IMG/VR virus record: IMGVR_UViG_3300037961_002849 | Coordinates: 1 to 55,547 of that record | Source of the DNA: a virus | DNA: 55,547 nt | Reading direction: 5' to 3' (one strand) | In this document: piece after piece, positions 1 to 6,514 of the stretch | Numbering within the stretch: position 1 is the first letter of the stretch | How the letters are laid out: every line of letters begins with the position of its first letter | Notes under the pieces: model-generated | What the model was told of the DNA's origin: nothing | What the model saw: only the letters and a program-made list of their open reading frames with translations | Database searches by the model: none | Translations under genes and position numbers: made by a program

Positions 1-6
1 GACCAG

Positions 7-231
7 ATGGGGCTGTCTAGAAAAAAACTTGGCCCCCGGGTGGTATATCCTTTAGTAAAGAGGGAATATATATACAAGCACTTTGATAAGCTGTCACCAA
101 AGACGGAGCTCGATCAGATGTTCCATGAAAATAAATACAATTACCGGGTGAGGTATGCTTTGTCCCAGAGGGGACGTTTGAACGTACAAAGATTCTACCG
201 CAAGCTAGAGGCTCCGGATAGTATCATCTAA
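7..231 (+). CDS. Hypothetical protein, possibly 5'-partial
   Basis: A 74-residue basic protein read from the first ATG in the window. The frame is open to the window edge (two further codons), so the true start may lie outside. I recognise no domain; it is rich in Arg, Lys and Tyr. Its 3' end overlaps the end of the convergent gene at 224-466 by 8 nt. If the two window ends are adjacent, its ATG would overlap the stop of the rightward ORF that begins at 55418, which is the tight packing seen elsewhere in this genome. Confidence 0.55.
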   Translation: MGLSRKKLGPRVVYPLVKREYIYKHFDKLSPKTELDQMFHENKYNYRVRYALSQRGRLNVQRFYRKLEAPDSII

Positions 232-466
232 ATCTTTTTACAATCTTTTGGATATCGGCAGAGTACCTAGCGAATTGCTTCCCCTTCTTGGTGGCTTTTC
301 TTTTCTGCCTCATAGCCTTAGCATAGAGCCCCGCCTTTTTTAGTGCGGCTACTGCCGCTGCAGGGAAATACGGCTCCCCGGTTTTTGAGCTTTTCTTACC
401 GCTGGCTGTTTTCCAATTTTGCTTGGTCCAGTTCTTTAACGACTGTTGTGGTTTTTTGAGGGCCAT
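224..466 (-). CDS. Small basic phage protein, NWTKQNW motif
   Basis: An 80-residue, very basic protein opening with ALKKPQQSLKNWTKQNW and containing GKKSSKTGEPYFP. This motif set recurs in small basic proteins of marine phages, where it is often linked to structural or lysis genes. No enzymatic motif is visible. Its ATG overlaps the stop of the 466-732 gene, so the two are translationally coupled. The charge and the conserved Trp/Lys pattern suggest nucleic-acid or virion binding; that is inference. Confidence 0.75.
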   Translation of the reverse strand: MALKKPQQSLKNWTKQNWKTASGKKSSKTGEPYFPAAAVAALKKAGLYAKAMRQKRKATKKGKQFARYSADIQKIVKRFR

Positions 467-732
467 TAGTTCTTATACCCTCCCCCCGCGGCTTTATATC
501 GTTTGGCTAGCATTTGAGCTTTTCTGGCAGACCACTGACCAGCGCGCCCACCTTTAGTGCCACGCATGATCGCCTGGAATAACCGCTTCCTCAACCCGGG
601 TTTTGTATAGTTACCAGATTCATTGACACGCGATTTTACCTTACCCCCCTTTTTATAGGAAGCAGGTAACTTACCAGCCTTCTTCTTCTTAGCAATTGCT
701 ATTGCTGCTTGTTGTGCTCTACTCTTCGCCAT
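466..732 (-). CDS. Small basic phage protein, NYTKPGLRKRLF / WSARKAQ motif
   Basis: An 88-residue basic protein beginning MAKSRAQQ, with the block VNESGNYTKPGLRKRLF (about residues 38-54) followed by GQWSARKAQMLAKRYK. These blocks are recurrent in phage proteins of unknown role. An upstream ATG at 768 would add 12 hydrophobic residues, but the promoter box TATCTTTG lies at 744-737 inside that extension, so the start at 732 is preferred; it leaves only 4 nt between the box and the ATG. It forms an operon with the 224-466 gene. The N-terminal half of the lysis-cluster transglycosylase (37541-38425) has a similar character. Confidence 0.75.
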   Translation of the reverse strand: MAKSRAQQAAIAIAKKKKAGKLPASYKKGGKVKSRVNESGNYTKPGLRKRLFQAIMRGTKGGRAGQWSARKAQMLAKRYKAAGGGYKN

Positions 733-736
733 CAAG

Positions 737-744
737 GCAAAGAT
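737..744 (-). promoter_or_regulatory. Late-type -7 box TATCTTTG
   Basis: Leftward TATCTTTG fits the Bacteroidetes -7 consensus TAnnTTTG. It lies 4 nt upstream of the ATG of the 466-732 gene, so transcription would begin at or next to the start codon. The same box recurs at 25.1, 30.8, 34.2, 35.2, 38.4, 39.2, 44.8, 47.2, 49.6 and 55.4 kb. Confidence 0.6.
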
Positions 745-745
745 A

Positions 746-826
746 CTAAATAAACAAAATAATATCACCGGACTCTACTTCATCGTAGAACTCGCAGATA
801 CAGTAATCAGAATTACATTCACACAT
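746..826 (-). CDS. Possible Cys-rich micro-protein (26 aa)
   Basis: This short leftward ORF reads MCECNSDYCICEFYDEVESG and ends six residues later. The two CxC pairs suggest metal binding. It is preceded by purine-rich GGGGGGAGATC directly before the ATG, and its stop lies next to the promoter box of the following gene (737-744). It fits the strand and C/G skew of the region. There is no homology evidence, so it is a candidate only. Confidence 0.35.
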   Translation of the reverse strand: MCECNSDYCICEFYDEVESGDIILFI

Positions 827-901
827 GATCTCCCCCCATTAATAATTAAACACAGCACACCCTTCTTACACTCCTAAGTTAGCATCTCGGGTTTTTAGCG
901 G

Positions 902-967
902 TTAAAGACCGGGGTCGTCAGAACCCCGAGTCATTATCTCTCGCAAGCTTAGTGCGAAGTTACACAT
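902..967 (-). CDS. Possible micro-ORF (21 aa)
   Basis: Leftward ATG at 967 after an A/T-rich leader (TTTTATAAAATAAAATG), encoding MCNFALSLREIMTRGSDDPG plus Leu. The leader and amino-acid content are protein-like, but the ORF covers the strongest hairpins of the region, so the same bases could instead be a structured RNA. Confidence 0.25.
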   Translation of the reverse strand: MCNFALSLREIMTRGSDDPGL

Positions 968-1407
968 TTTATTTTATAAAATCAAGCCCCTGCGGCATTT
1001 TTGTATTACCGAATAATACACGCCAGACTTAAAGCAATACTTCAACTTGGCACGGTTAAAATACCCTCAAACAATTTATCAGTAATACGGATCGTGGGGA
1101 TTATACGTAGTATGACGACGCTTGCAAACAAAACCGGAAACGGATTCTGCAACCCAGCCCCCTACATATACACTCAGAACTCGCAAAACTTTCAGCGTTT
1201 TACCTACTAACAATCTGAGGTTCAGACTACTAACTATCGATACCTATAGCGGTACATTAACTGCATCCTGCTAACATGTTCAGACTGAGGCAATTACTGA
1301 AATGTAACGCAGTCCCCTAGTTACATCTGACAATCCCCACCCCCTTTATAGTATGAATAACTCAAATCCACCCTAGGGCACAAACTACCACATTATCCCA
1401 CATGCCT

Positions 1408-1500
1408 TTATGGTACTGCCTTACGGGCGATATTGCACTCTAAGTATTTAATACCTTTCTTACCCCGCCTCTTGACTTGTATCCAATATTGGTTATACAT
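1408..1500 (-). CDS. Possible micro-ORF (30 aa) at the divergence point
   Basis: Leftward ORF starting MYNQYWIQVKRRGKKGIKYL, basic and protein-like. Its start codon overlaps the -7 box of the rightward early promoter (1496-1503). If real it would be the first leftward gene of the divergon; a chance ORF is equally possible. Confidence 0.25.
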   Translation of the reverse strand: MYNQYWIQVKRRGKKGIKYLECNIARKAVP

Positions 1501-1503
1501 TTG
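1472..1503 (+). promoter_or_regulatory. Early rightward promoter (TTG-N21-TACATTTG)
   Basis: TTG at 1472-1474 and TACATTTG at 1496-1503 match the Bacteroidetes -33/-7 promoter (TTTG and TAnnTTTG) with the usual spacing. Transcription would start near 1508-1510, giving a leader of about 12 nt before the ATG at 1522. This is the best candidate for the main early promoter. Confidence 0.65.
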
Positions 1504-1521
1504 TGCTGTAATCAAAAACAT

Positions 1522-1764
1522 ATGAAATCAAAGAAAGTTAAAAAGGGGCTCTACCTAGTGGAGTACAAGGGTCACAAGGTCTACATTGAGGACTGCTCAT
1601 TTGCCCTCCTCGAGCGATACATACACGGCGTACTACGATGGGCTATTTGGAGCGATACGCTTAACGTGTATGGTAATGAGGGGGAGTGGGATACATCCTA
1701 CGCCACTAAGTGGGAAGCCCTAGAAAGGTTAACCGACATACTCGAGACATCGAAACCTTGGTGA
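1522..1764 (+). CDS. Hypothetical early protein
   Basis: 80 residues starting MKSKKVKKGLYLVEYKG. The frame can be extended to a TTG at 1477, but the promoter at 1472-1503 lies there, so the ATG at 1522 (leader AATCAAAAACAT) is chosen. The pattern YLVEYKGHKVYIE followed by an aromatic-rich centre is compatible with a small beta-rich fold. I recognise no family. It is the first gene after the early promoter, where phages commonly place host-takeover genes; its role is unknown. Confidence 0.6.
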   Translation: MKSKKVKKGLYLVEYKGHKVYIEDCSFALLERYIHGVLRWAIWSDTLNVYGNEGEWDTSYATKWEALERLTDILETSKPW

Positions 1765-1782
1765 TTTAGCACCTAGCCAAAC

Positions 1783-1817
1783 CCTCGCCCCGCACTGAAA
1801 CAAATGCGGGGTTGAGG
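1783..1817. other. GC-rich hairpin between early genes
   Basis: CCTC-G-CCCCGCA pairs with TGCGGGG-TT-GAGG around a loop of about 10 nt, just after the 1522-1764 gene. No T-tract follows, so it is more likely an RNA processing or stability structure than an intrinsic terminator. Confidence 0.5.
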
Positions 1818-1853
1818 TGGTAGAAAACATTACTAATTAAATTATTTGTCTTT

Positions 1854-2120
1854 ATGTCTTACAACGGATACTCCTCTTACGAGGCATGGAATATCGCTCT
1901 ATGGATTGACAATACATACGAGCTTCAAAAGACCTTTAACCACATAGTTGAACTTGCGAATGATGAGAAAATCATTGGCGCAAAGGATGACATTGTCACC
2001 ATAATGATGGGGGAATGTTTCAACGAGTTCCGTGGGGAATGTAACCCCGATGGAGTCATGGTCACACGAGAGAGAATTGAGGAATACGTTAGCATGTTCC
2101 TTGAGTATGAGGGTGCTTAA
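1854..2120 (+). CDS. DUF7249-like small protein
   Basis: 88 residues beginning MSYNGYSSYEAWNIALWIDN. The motif N-G-[WY]-x-[NS]-Y-E-[TA]-W-x-x-x-L-W-[IM]-D-N is widespread in small phage proteins (assigned to DUF7249 from memory); the function is unknown. The rest is acidic and helical. The leader is AT-rich (TTAAATTATTTGTCTTT) with no Shine-Dalgarno. Confidence 0.7.
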   Translation: MSYNGYSSYEAWNIALWIDNTYELQKTFNHIVELANDEKIIGAKDDIVTIMMGECFNEFRGECNPDGVMVTRERIEEYVSMFLEYEGA

Positions 2121-2123
2121 TCA

Positions 2124-2141
2124 AAAAACTATATCAGTATG
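2124..2141 (+). repeat. Repeated translation leader, copy 1
   Basis: AAAAACTATATCAGTATG, ending in the ATG of the 2139 gene. A second exact copy is at 2236-2253 and ends in the ATG of the 2251 gene. The identity of 18 of 18 bases points to a duplicated start region or a conserved initiation signal. Confidence 0.75.
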
Positions 2142-2276
2142 GAATACAAGACTTGCGATTATTGTTGCTACGATATCGTGTATGAGGGCGGTCCTTGGCA
2201 CGGAGAAATCATGGAACACGAATGTATAACCGAAGAAAAACTATATCAGTATGAAAAAGCTAGAATTGACTTATGA
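2139..2276 (+). CDS. Small Cys/His-rich protein (45 aa)
   Basis: MEYKTCDYCCYDIVYEGGPW, then HGEIMEHEC. Cys6, Cys9, His/His and Cys29 form a plausible zinc-ribbon-like set. It starts within the conserved 18-nt leader and overlaps the start of the 2251 gene by 26 nt in another frame. It is short enough to be missed by length filters. Its function is unknown; small zinc-binding proteins in early phage regions often bind host proteins (inference). Confidence 0.6.
   Translation: MEYKTCDYCCYDIVYEGGPWHGEIMEHECITEEKLYQYEKARIDL
2236..2253 (+). repeat. Repeated translation leader, copy 2
   Basis: Exact second copy of AAAAACTATATCAGTATG. It lies inside the 3' end of the 2139-2276 gene and supplies the start codon of the 2251 gene. 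Confidence 0.75.
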
Positions 2277-2484
2277 AAGCATAGCCGAAGAAATCCAATG
2301 CGGCTATTTTGGAGAGGGTGACAGCGCTGAAATTAAAGATAGGCTTAACCACCTTATTGGGGCTATCGTAGAGGCTTCAAACTATCTACCCGATGATTGG
2401 GGATGTTCAACCAAATGGGCTGAAACTGAGGAAGCCCTTTTACATACTCAAAACCTATTGACCAAGATACTTTTTAAACTTTAA
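2251..2484 (+). CDS. Hypothetical early protein
   Basis: 77 residues, acidic and mainly helical, containing the stretch YLPDDWGCSTKWAETEEAL. The start is fixed by the duplicated leader at 2236-2253. No family is recognised. It belongs to the run of small, closely spaced early genes. Confidence 0.6.
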   Translation: MKKLELTYESIAEEIQCGYFGEGDSAEIKDRLNHLIGAIVEASNYLPDDWGCSTKWAETEEALLHTQNLLTKILFKL

Positions 2485-2488
2485 ATTA

Positions 2489-2503
2489 ATCTAATGCCTT
2501 ATG
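2489..2503 (+). repeat. GCCTTATG start-region motif (5 intergenic copies)
   Basis: The block TAATGCCTTATG ends in the start codon of the 2501 gene. The same GCCTTATG precedes or contains the starts at 3794, 4537 and 34302, and a fifth copy lies at 38495. In most copies an upstream ATG sits 7 nt before the real start in another frame (ATGCCTTATG), creating a short overlapping upstream ORF. The role is unknown; translational control is a possibility. Confidence 0.6.
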
Positions 2504-3601
2504 TTATCATTTGATAAAGTAATCAACCTAGACAGCGCTTTTAGCGCTTACAAATCAGCAGCAATAAATCTGCGTGATGAAAACAAAGAACTGCTCGAAA
2601 AAAGCCTAACAATATCCGCAGGGGATTTTGTGAAGGAGTTAAAAGCGACCAACGAACGATTCACCATTGAAGCGCTCGATGGGCCCGATAGATTTAACCG
2701 AAGAAATAAATACTACTATACGGACGGAAATAGAACTCTATACTTCTACCACGAAGGCGAAGACGGGAAATTTGTTCGTGTCAATATGTTGCGTGCCACC
2801 ATCGAACTAGGGTTAGGTAAATTGACTACCGAGCTTCGGTTTGTTCAGTCCAAATCTTACGAAGAGTTTGCTGAGTTTACAGCCGATGGACTTCCCCGAG
2901 GTGAGCGTAATTATAAGCAAGGCACACGCAAAGTAACGCCAATCATTGAGTCTCAGATTCACCTTGCTACTAAAATGGACGTGAAGGACGGAGAATACGA
3001 AAGCCTCCAATCGCTCAGCGATAATATGGGTATGTTGATGAATCAACTCAATAGAGCGGTTGATGGGCTAAATGAGAAAGACCTCACGCTTCAATTACAC
3101 AAGAACTTCACTGAGTACAATCAAAAGCAAGAGGAGTACCAAAATCAGTACTTTGGGTTGACAAGACTAGCCGAAGAACGACATGATAAGTTAATGAAGA
3201 ATATGCGCGCAGAACGTGACCTACTCATCTCGGAACTCAAGTCTAAGTATGCAGAAGGGTGGAGCAGTAAAGACGCTGAGGAGTTTTTTAACGATACCTT
3301 GCCTTGGGATGTAACCACCAACCATAAAGGTGAATTCGTTAAAGGTGGATACCCTTTAGGGAAGGCTGTCAACTCAATGTTCAAAAACTTCCACGGGGAC
3401 GTGGTTATCACTATAGACCCGCCAAAAAGAAAGAACAGCAAGCGCTTGGACGTCACGTACGAGGTAAGCGGAGAAGACGGAGAATACACCCGTAAAAACA
3501 CCATCGACCACGAGGATTGGTATAGAAATTTGCGATGGGGTTGTGAGCATATTGTATGCGGACGCAATTTTGAAATTAATCTAGTAAATGAAATACAATG
3601 A
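2501..3601 (+). CDS. Large early protein of unknown function
   Basis: 366 residues, the longest gene of the early small-gene block. The N-terminal half mixes beta and charged segments (RRNKYYYTDGNRTLYFYHEG). About residues 150-260 are strongly helical and likely coiled coil. The C-terminal part (from about 260) contains GDVVITIDPPKR and a terminal segment with WYRNLRWGCEHIVCG, including two Cys. No catalytic motif is convincing. The start follows the TAATGCCTTATG motif. Its stop overlaps the ATG of the next gene (ATGA), so the two are coupled. Confidence 0.7.
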   Translation: MLSFDKVINLDSAFSAYKSAAINLRDENKELLEKSLTISAGDFVKELKATNERFTIEALDGPDRFNRRNKYYYTDGNRTLYFYHEGEDGKFVRVNMLRATIELGLGKLTTELRFVQSKSYEEFAEFTADGLPRGERNYKQGTRKVTPIIESQIHLATKMDVKDGEYESLQSLSDNMGMLMNQLNRAVDGLNEKDLTLQLHKNFTEYNQKQEEYQNQYFGLTRLAEERHDKLMKNMRAERDLLISELKSKYAEGWSSKDAEEFFNDTLPWDVTTNHKGEFVKGGYPLGKAVNSMFKNFHGDVVITIDPPKRKNSKRLDVTYEVSGEDGEYTRKNTIDHEDWYRNLRWGCEHIVCGRNFEINLVNEIQ

Positions 3602-3777
3602 AAAAAGAAGAAGCAGATCGATTGAAGGCAAAAAGCCTTGAGGACACCTTGTCCTATGTGGACACCCTTAATGAATGCGAAGAGGTCTACGAGAACGAAG
3701 AGGGCGAGCAATTCATAGTGCCCTTTGAGATTGTCAGAGATTTCTCTAGAGCAGAAAAGTTAGAACCAAATAAATAG
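3598..3777 (+). CDS. Small acidic protein (59 aa)
   Basis: Starts MKKEEADRLKAKSLEDTLSY and continues acidic to LEPNK. It is coupled to the 2501 gene by a 4-nt ATGA overlap. It is 59 residues long, hence easily dropped by length cut-offs. The composition is clearly protein-like (helical, Glu-rich). No family is recognised. Confidence 0.65.
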   Translation: MKKEEADRLKAKSLEDTLSYVDTLNECEEVYENEEGEQFIVPFEIVRDFSRAEKLEPNK

Positions 3778-3793
3778 TAAAAATAAATGCCTT

Positions 3794-3997
3794 ATGAAAA
3801 AATTCAGATGGACCGATAGAGCCGCAATCGCATTCGTGAATGTGTACAGCGGTAACTTCAACAAAACTACGCCTACAACATCTACGTACGCAAAGTACGC
3901 AGGTTTGAAGATGGAAGAAAAACTAAAAGTATTCAAGCGAGATTGGGTTGAGGCGGAGCCCTTGGTATGCCCTTGCTGTAAAAATCATGCGGTATGA
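3794..3997 (+). CDS. Hypothetical protein with C-terminal CPCC
   Basis: 67 residues, MKKFRWTDRAAIAFVNVYSG, ending VCPCCKNHAV. A C-x-C-C plus His cluster at the C terminus suggests metal binding. The start follows AAATGCCTTATG. It is coupled to the next gene by a 4-nt overlap. Confidence 0.6.
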   Translation: MKKFRWTDRAAIAFVNVYSGNFNKTTPTTSTYAKYAGLKMEEKLKVFKRDWVEAEPLVCPCCKNHAV

Positions 3998-4242
3998 CTA
4001 GAGAGCATTTTTCAGCCTACATCCTAAAGAAAAAGGGGGATTGCTACTTGACGGAAGACGATAGATGGAAGTCATTCTGCAATACCACTAGACACTTCAC
4101 AAGTCTTGAACTCGTGAAGGAAATCAAACGGAAATCCCGGGCCAAGATAAATGTCGTAGCGGTCTACGATACCTACGAAGGATTTAACTCTATCACGAAA
4201 TACGAGAGGGTAGAGCGGGTAATAGAAATAGAGGAAGATTAA
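3994..4242 (+). CDS. Hypothetical protein
   Basis: 82 residues, basic N-terminal half and acidic end (RVERVIEIEED). It overlaps the preceding gene by 4 nt. No recognised family. It is followed by the 4248-4267 hairpin. Confidence 0.55.
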   Translation: MTREHFSAYILKKKGDCYLTEDDRWKSFCNTTRHFTSLELVKEIKRKSRAKINVVAVYDTYEGFNSITKYERVERVIEIEED

Positions 4243-4247
4243 ATAAC

Positions 4248-4267
4248 GAGGGGGCGAAGACCCCCTC
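4248..4267. other. Hairpin GAGGGGG/CCCCCTC
   Basis: A 7-bp perfect GC stem with loop CGAAGA between the 3994 and 4286 genes. It is followed by ATAAAAACC rather than a T-run, so it may be a partial terminator or an mRNA-end structure within the early operon. Confidence 0.5.
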
Positions 4268-4269
4268 AT

Positions 4270-4290
4270 AAAAACCATTTTAAACATGGA
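4270..4290 (+). repeat. Repeated leader AAAACCATTTTAAAC[A/T]TGGA, copy 1
   Basis: Copy 1 (4271-4290) ends at the ATG of the 4286 gene. Copy 2 (4470-4489) differs by A to T, so the ATG becomes TTG. Copy 2 is followed by an open frame (4485-4586) reading MEVIQDYINFTAVNNKPYDK if TTG is used as a start. This suggests either a duplicated gene start or a small TTG-initiated gene. Confidence 0.6.
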
Positions 4291-4468
4291 TAACACAATA
4301 GAAGAACTAAAAGATAAGATAATCTTTGTCTACGATATAGACCTAGATAATTGCACGCTAAGCCACGAAGATTGGGCGGGAATATTGTCTGAAGCTTTAG
4401 TCAATCCTAGTGAGTTTGTTGAAGACCTCAACAACGATTATAATGAAATGATAGAAGAAAGACTATGA
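4286..4468 (+). CDS. Small acidic protein
   Basis: 60 residues, very acidic (MDNTIEELKDKIIFVYDIDL). Conserved-looking DIDLDNCTLSHEDWAGILSE centre. No family is recognised. The start is defined by the duplicated leader at 4271-4290. Confidence 0.55.
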   Translation: MDNTIEELKDKIIFVYDIDLDNCTLSHEDWAGILSEALVNPSEFVEDLNNDYNEMIEERL

Positions 4469-4536
4469 CAAAACCATTTTAAACTTGGAAGTTATCCAAG
4501 ATTATATTAACTTTACAGCAGTAAACAACAAGCCTT

Positions 4537-4821
4537 ATGATAAAATTATTCTTATCCGACTTCGAGTACAAGGTTACCGAAGTTGATTCAAAACTAGACG
4601 AAGCCCTAAACAAAATCACCGACAAAATGTGTAGTGATTTAGAACACGGCGACGAAATCCAACTCAATGACACCTACACATTATACCGCCATTCGGATGA
4701 GGACATGTGGGATGTATTCAACACCGCGGAGTGGGAAGAAGTAGCCTCAGTGATGTGGACATCAGCTGAAGATATTGCGTTTGACATTCAAGACAAATCT
4801 TTAATGCAGATTGACCTATGA
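4537..4821 (+). CDS. Hypothetical protein
   Basis: 94 residues, acidic, with alternating beta and helix pattern (DTYTLYRHSDEDMWDVFNTA). The start lies in the AAGCCTTATG motif. Its stop overlaps the next ATG by 4 nt. No family is recognised. Confidence 0.6.
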   Translation: MIKLFLSDFEYKVTEVDSKLDEALNKITDKMCSDLEHGDEIQLNDTYTLYRHSDEDMWDVFNTAEWEEVASVMWTSAEDIAFDIQDKSLMQIDL

Positions 4822-5000
4822 GCAAGAGAAGAAAACCAATCGTAACAACGATGTCTCGAGAAGAGATTATGGACACATGGATTTGGCTGCCGAGGCTGCA
4901 GTTCTGCGCGTCACTTGTGCTAGGAAAGAAATGGCCTAACTGCAACCAAGATGAGCAGTATGAAGTAAGAAAATATATAATTGAAAATTACGAGTTATGA
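4818..5000 (+). CDS. Hypothetical protein
   Basis: 60 residues, MSKRRKPIVTTMSREEIMDT, with an aromatic central segment (WIWLPRLQFCASLVLGKKWP). Coupled on both sides by 4-nt ATGA overlaps. Unknown function. Confidence 0.55.
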   Translation: MSKRRKPIVTTMSREEIMDTWIWLPRLQFCASLVLGKKWPNCNQDEQYEVRKYIIENYEL

Positions 5001-5257
5001 GTAAACCAAATGTAGAGGTAACGGGGATACGTTACTTTGAAACCCGAAGAGGTATAGGATACCAATGCAAAACCAATCTCGGCTTTGAGATTTGGAACGA
5101 TGGAGATGGAGGCGCCACTTACATAGACGGCGCAGGAGTGATGCCCAACCGAGAGGTGTACAGCGTATTGAAAGAGCAATTCCCAAATGCAAACCCGCAG
5201 GGGTACGATTTCGAGGAAGCGTTAGAAGGTTTAATCAATAAGTACGAGGGAGTATGA
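4997..5257 (+). CDS. Hypothetical protein
   Basis: 86 residues. The N-terminal two thirds look like a small beta sheet (EVTGIRYFETRRGIGYQCKT) with Gly-rich turns, ending in an acidic helix. Coupled to its neighbours by 4-nt overlaps. No family recognised. Confidence 0.55.
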   Translation: MSKPNVEVTGIRYFETRRGIGYQCKTNLGFEIWNDGDGGATYIDGAGVMPNREVYSVLKEQFPNANPQGYDFEEALEGLINKYEGV

Positions 5258-5394
5258 CATCGAAACAAGCCCACGAAAAAATCGACAGCGTGAAGTTCAT
5301 GCTTAGTATGAGAGATAATGTGCTAGGAGTGCATTACCTCGAAGCGGTGGAGCAATACATCGCAGAGTTAGAAGTTAAATTAAATAATAAATAG
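5254..5394 (+). CDS. Small helical protein (46 aa)
   Basis: MTSKQAHEKIDSVKFMLSMR, then VLGVHYLEAVEQYIAELEVK. Overlaps the preceding stop by 4 nt and ends 1 nt before the next ATG, so it fills the gap in the operon exactly. Probably a single helical hairpin. Unknown function; the packing is the main evidence. Confidence 0.65.
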   Translation: MTSKQAHEKIDSVKFMLSMRDNVLGVHYLEAVEQYIAELEVKLNNK

Positions 5395-5395
5395 T

Positions 5396-6154
5396 ATGCC
5401 GAATTGGGTAAGTAATGTAATGCATGTTGTTGGAAGGCCCGACAACATAGAAAAATTCAAGCTAGCCTTGAGAGAGAAAGACGGGGGAGAGAATGTGTTT
5501 GATTTCAACCGCTTCATAAAAATGCCTAGTCAGCTAGAGAACACAGCAGCGCCATCTTTAACCGAGCAGATTGAGTTCGCAAAGAAGAGCGGCGTTGACC
5601 CAACAAAAAACATGACCGAGTTGGAAGTGGAAGCTCAGCTAGATAAAGACGCTGAGCTCAGAGAAAAATTTGGAGCTGACAATTGGTACACATGGAGACT
5701 CAAAAATTGGGGGACCAAGTGGAATTCTTGTGATGCTGAAATCGTTGAAGAGATAGTTCAAAGTAACGGGATAGTCAACCTAACCTATCACTTCAGCACA
5801 CCATGGAGCACTCCCAATGGAATCATTGATGCCCTTGCGCCCATGGCCAAGGCTATGAGACTTACAATTGACATCTACTCCGAAGAGGAGGGAATGTACT
5901 TCGATTGTGTAACTAGGATTACTCCAAATTCTTACGAGAAAAACATTGGACAACCATTCTATTACCTAGAAGGAGATGACGGGAATCTATATCAAGTTGA
6001 TGGACTCGAAGATGATGAGATTAAAGAGTTGGGTCTAGATCCCGACGATGTGACAGCAAGTCAGCGTGGATTTGTGTGCGACAACACGGGAGATTTGTTT
6101 ATTGATTTTGAACGCACCGATAAAAAAGTAATATATGCAAAAGAAAAATCTTAA
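5396..6154 (+). CDS. Api92-like / YubB-type ferredoxin-fold protein
   Basis: 252 residues opening MPNWVSNVMHVVGRPDNIEK, the characteristic PNW[VC]xN...V.G start of the Api92/YubB ferredoxin-like family of phages and plasmids. A second family block is visible at NWGTKWNSCDAE (about residues 104-115), followed by LTYHFSTPWSTPNGIIDAL. The C-terminal acidic extension (about 190-252) has a YYLEGDDGNLYQVDG segment. Family members are known from phages and plasmids; the molecular role is not established. The next gene starts inside its 3' end. Confidence 0.75.
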   Translation: MPNWVSNVMHVVGRPDNIEKFKLALREKDGGENVFDFNRFIKMPSQLENTAAPSLTEQIEFAKKSGVDPTKNMTELEVEAQLDKDAELREKFGADNWYTWRLKNWGTKWNSCDAEIVEEIVQSNGIVNLTYHFSTPWSTPNGIIDALAPMAKAMRLTIDIYSEEEGMYFDCVTRITPNSYEKNIGQPFYYLEGDDGNLYQVDGLEDDEIKELGLDPDDVTASQRGFVCDNTGDLFIDFERTDKKVIYAKEKS

Positions 6155-6512
6155 TGTAACGCAGAAGGTTCTTAGGTTTATCAAGAACGAAAAACCCGAG
6201 CACCTGCATCAAGTACAATCGTTTGTGAGAGCGGTTAGTAATGCGAAGAGTGACAGCAACGAAGGCTTTTACTCTAGCAATATCAAGAGGCTCCTTGACC
6301 GGGGGTTGATTAATAGAATCCACACCGGGAAGTATATTGTAACTGAGTTGGGGGAGCTCTACATTGAAGACCGAATGGCGGCTAATAGAATCATAATTCA
6401 AGAGCACCAAAAAATCAAAATCAAAGATGCTTGTGAGCTACTTGATAAGATAAAGCAGCAGCTCATTGATGGAGAGTATGAAGAAGGAGATACGATAACA
6501 ATAAAGGTTTAA
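6135..6512 (+). CDS. Hypothetical protein, possible winged helix
   Basis: 125 residues, starting inside the end of the 5396 gene (20-nt overlap). Residues about 8-80 (VTQKVLRFIKNEKPEHLHQV ... SSNIKRLLDRGLINRIHTGK ... YIVTELGELYI) have the helix-helix-wing pattern of winged-helix DNA-binding proteins. The C terminus is a charged helix. It could be an early transcription regulator; this rests on pattern only. Confidence 0.6.
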   Translation: MQKKNLNVTQKVLRFIKNEKPEHLHQVQSFVRAVSNAKSDSNEGFYSSNIKRLLDRGLINRIHTGKYIVTELGELYIEDRMAANRIIIQEHQKIKIKDACELLDKIKQQLIDGEYEEGDTITIKV

Positions 6513-6514
6513 TC

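Larger units (their letters stand above)
733..1521. other. Divergent intergenic control region
   Basis: About 790 bp between the leftward unit (732) and the rightward early genes (1522). It holds no convincing gene longer than 30 codons. Visible elements are a hairpin at 910-928 (CGGGGT/ACCCCG), a competing pairing of CTCGGG at 886-891 with the CCCGAG ending at 930, a hairpin TCGCA/TGCGA at 941-957, a repeated GTTCAGACT (1219 and 1278 areas), ACTTGGCACGGTTAAA at 1045-1060 resembling the two rightward promoters described below, and a consensus promoter at 1472-1503. The plus strand is C-rich and G-poor here, then turns G-rich past about 1500. A skew switch of this kind suits a divergent promoter and possibly a replication origin. 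Confidence 0.6.

Noticed and set aside
1001-1210. 69-residue rightward ORF in the control region
   Set aside because: It starts with TTG, has no A-rich leader, an unbalanced composition, and runs against the local C/G skew; the region shows no coding periodicity.
3145-3711. 188-residue leftward ORF antisense to the 2501-3601 gene
   Set aside because: It is rich in Leu/Ser/Phe/Cys without a domain, and the sense gene has a proper start motif and coupling to its neighbour, so this is a mirror frame.
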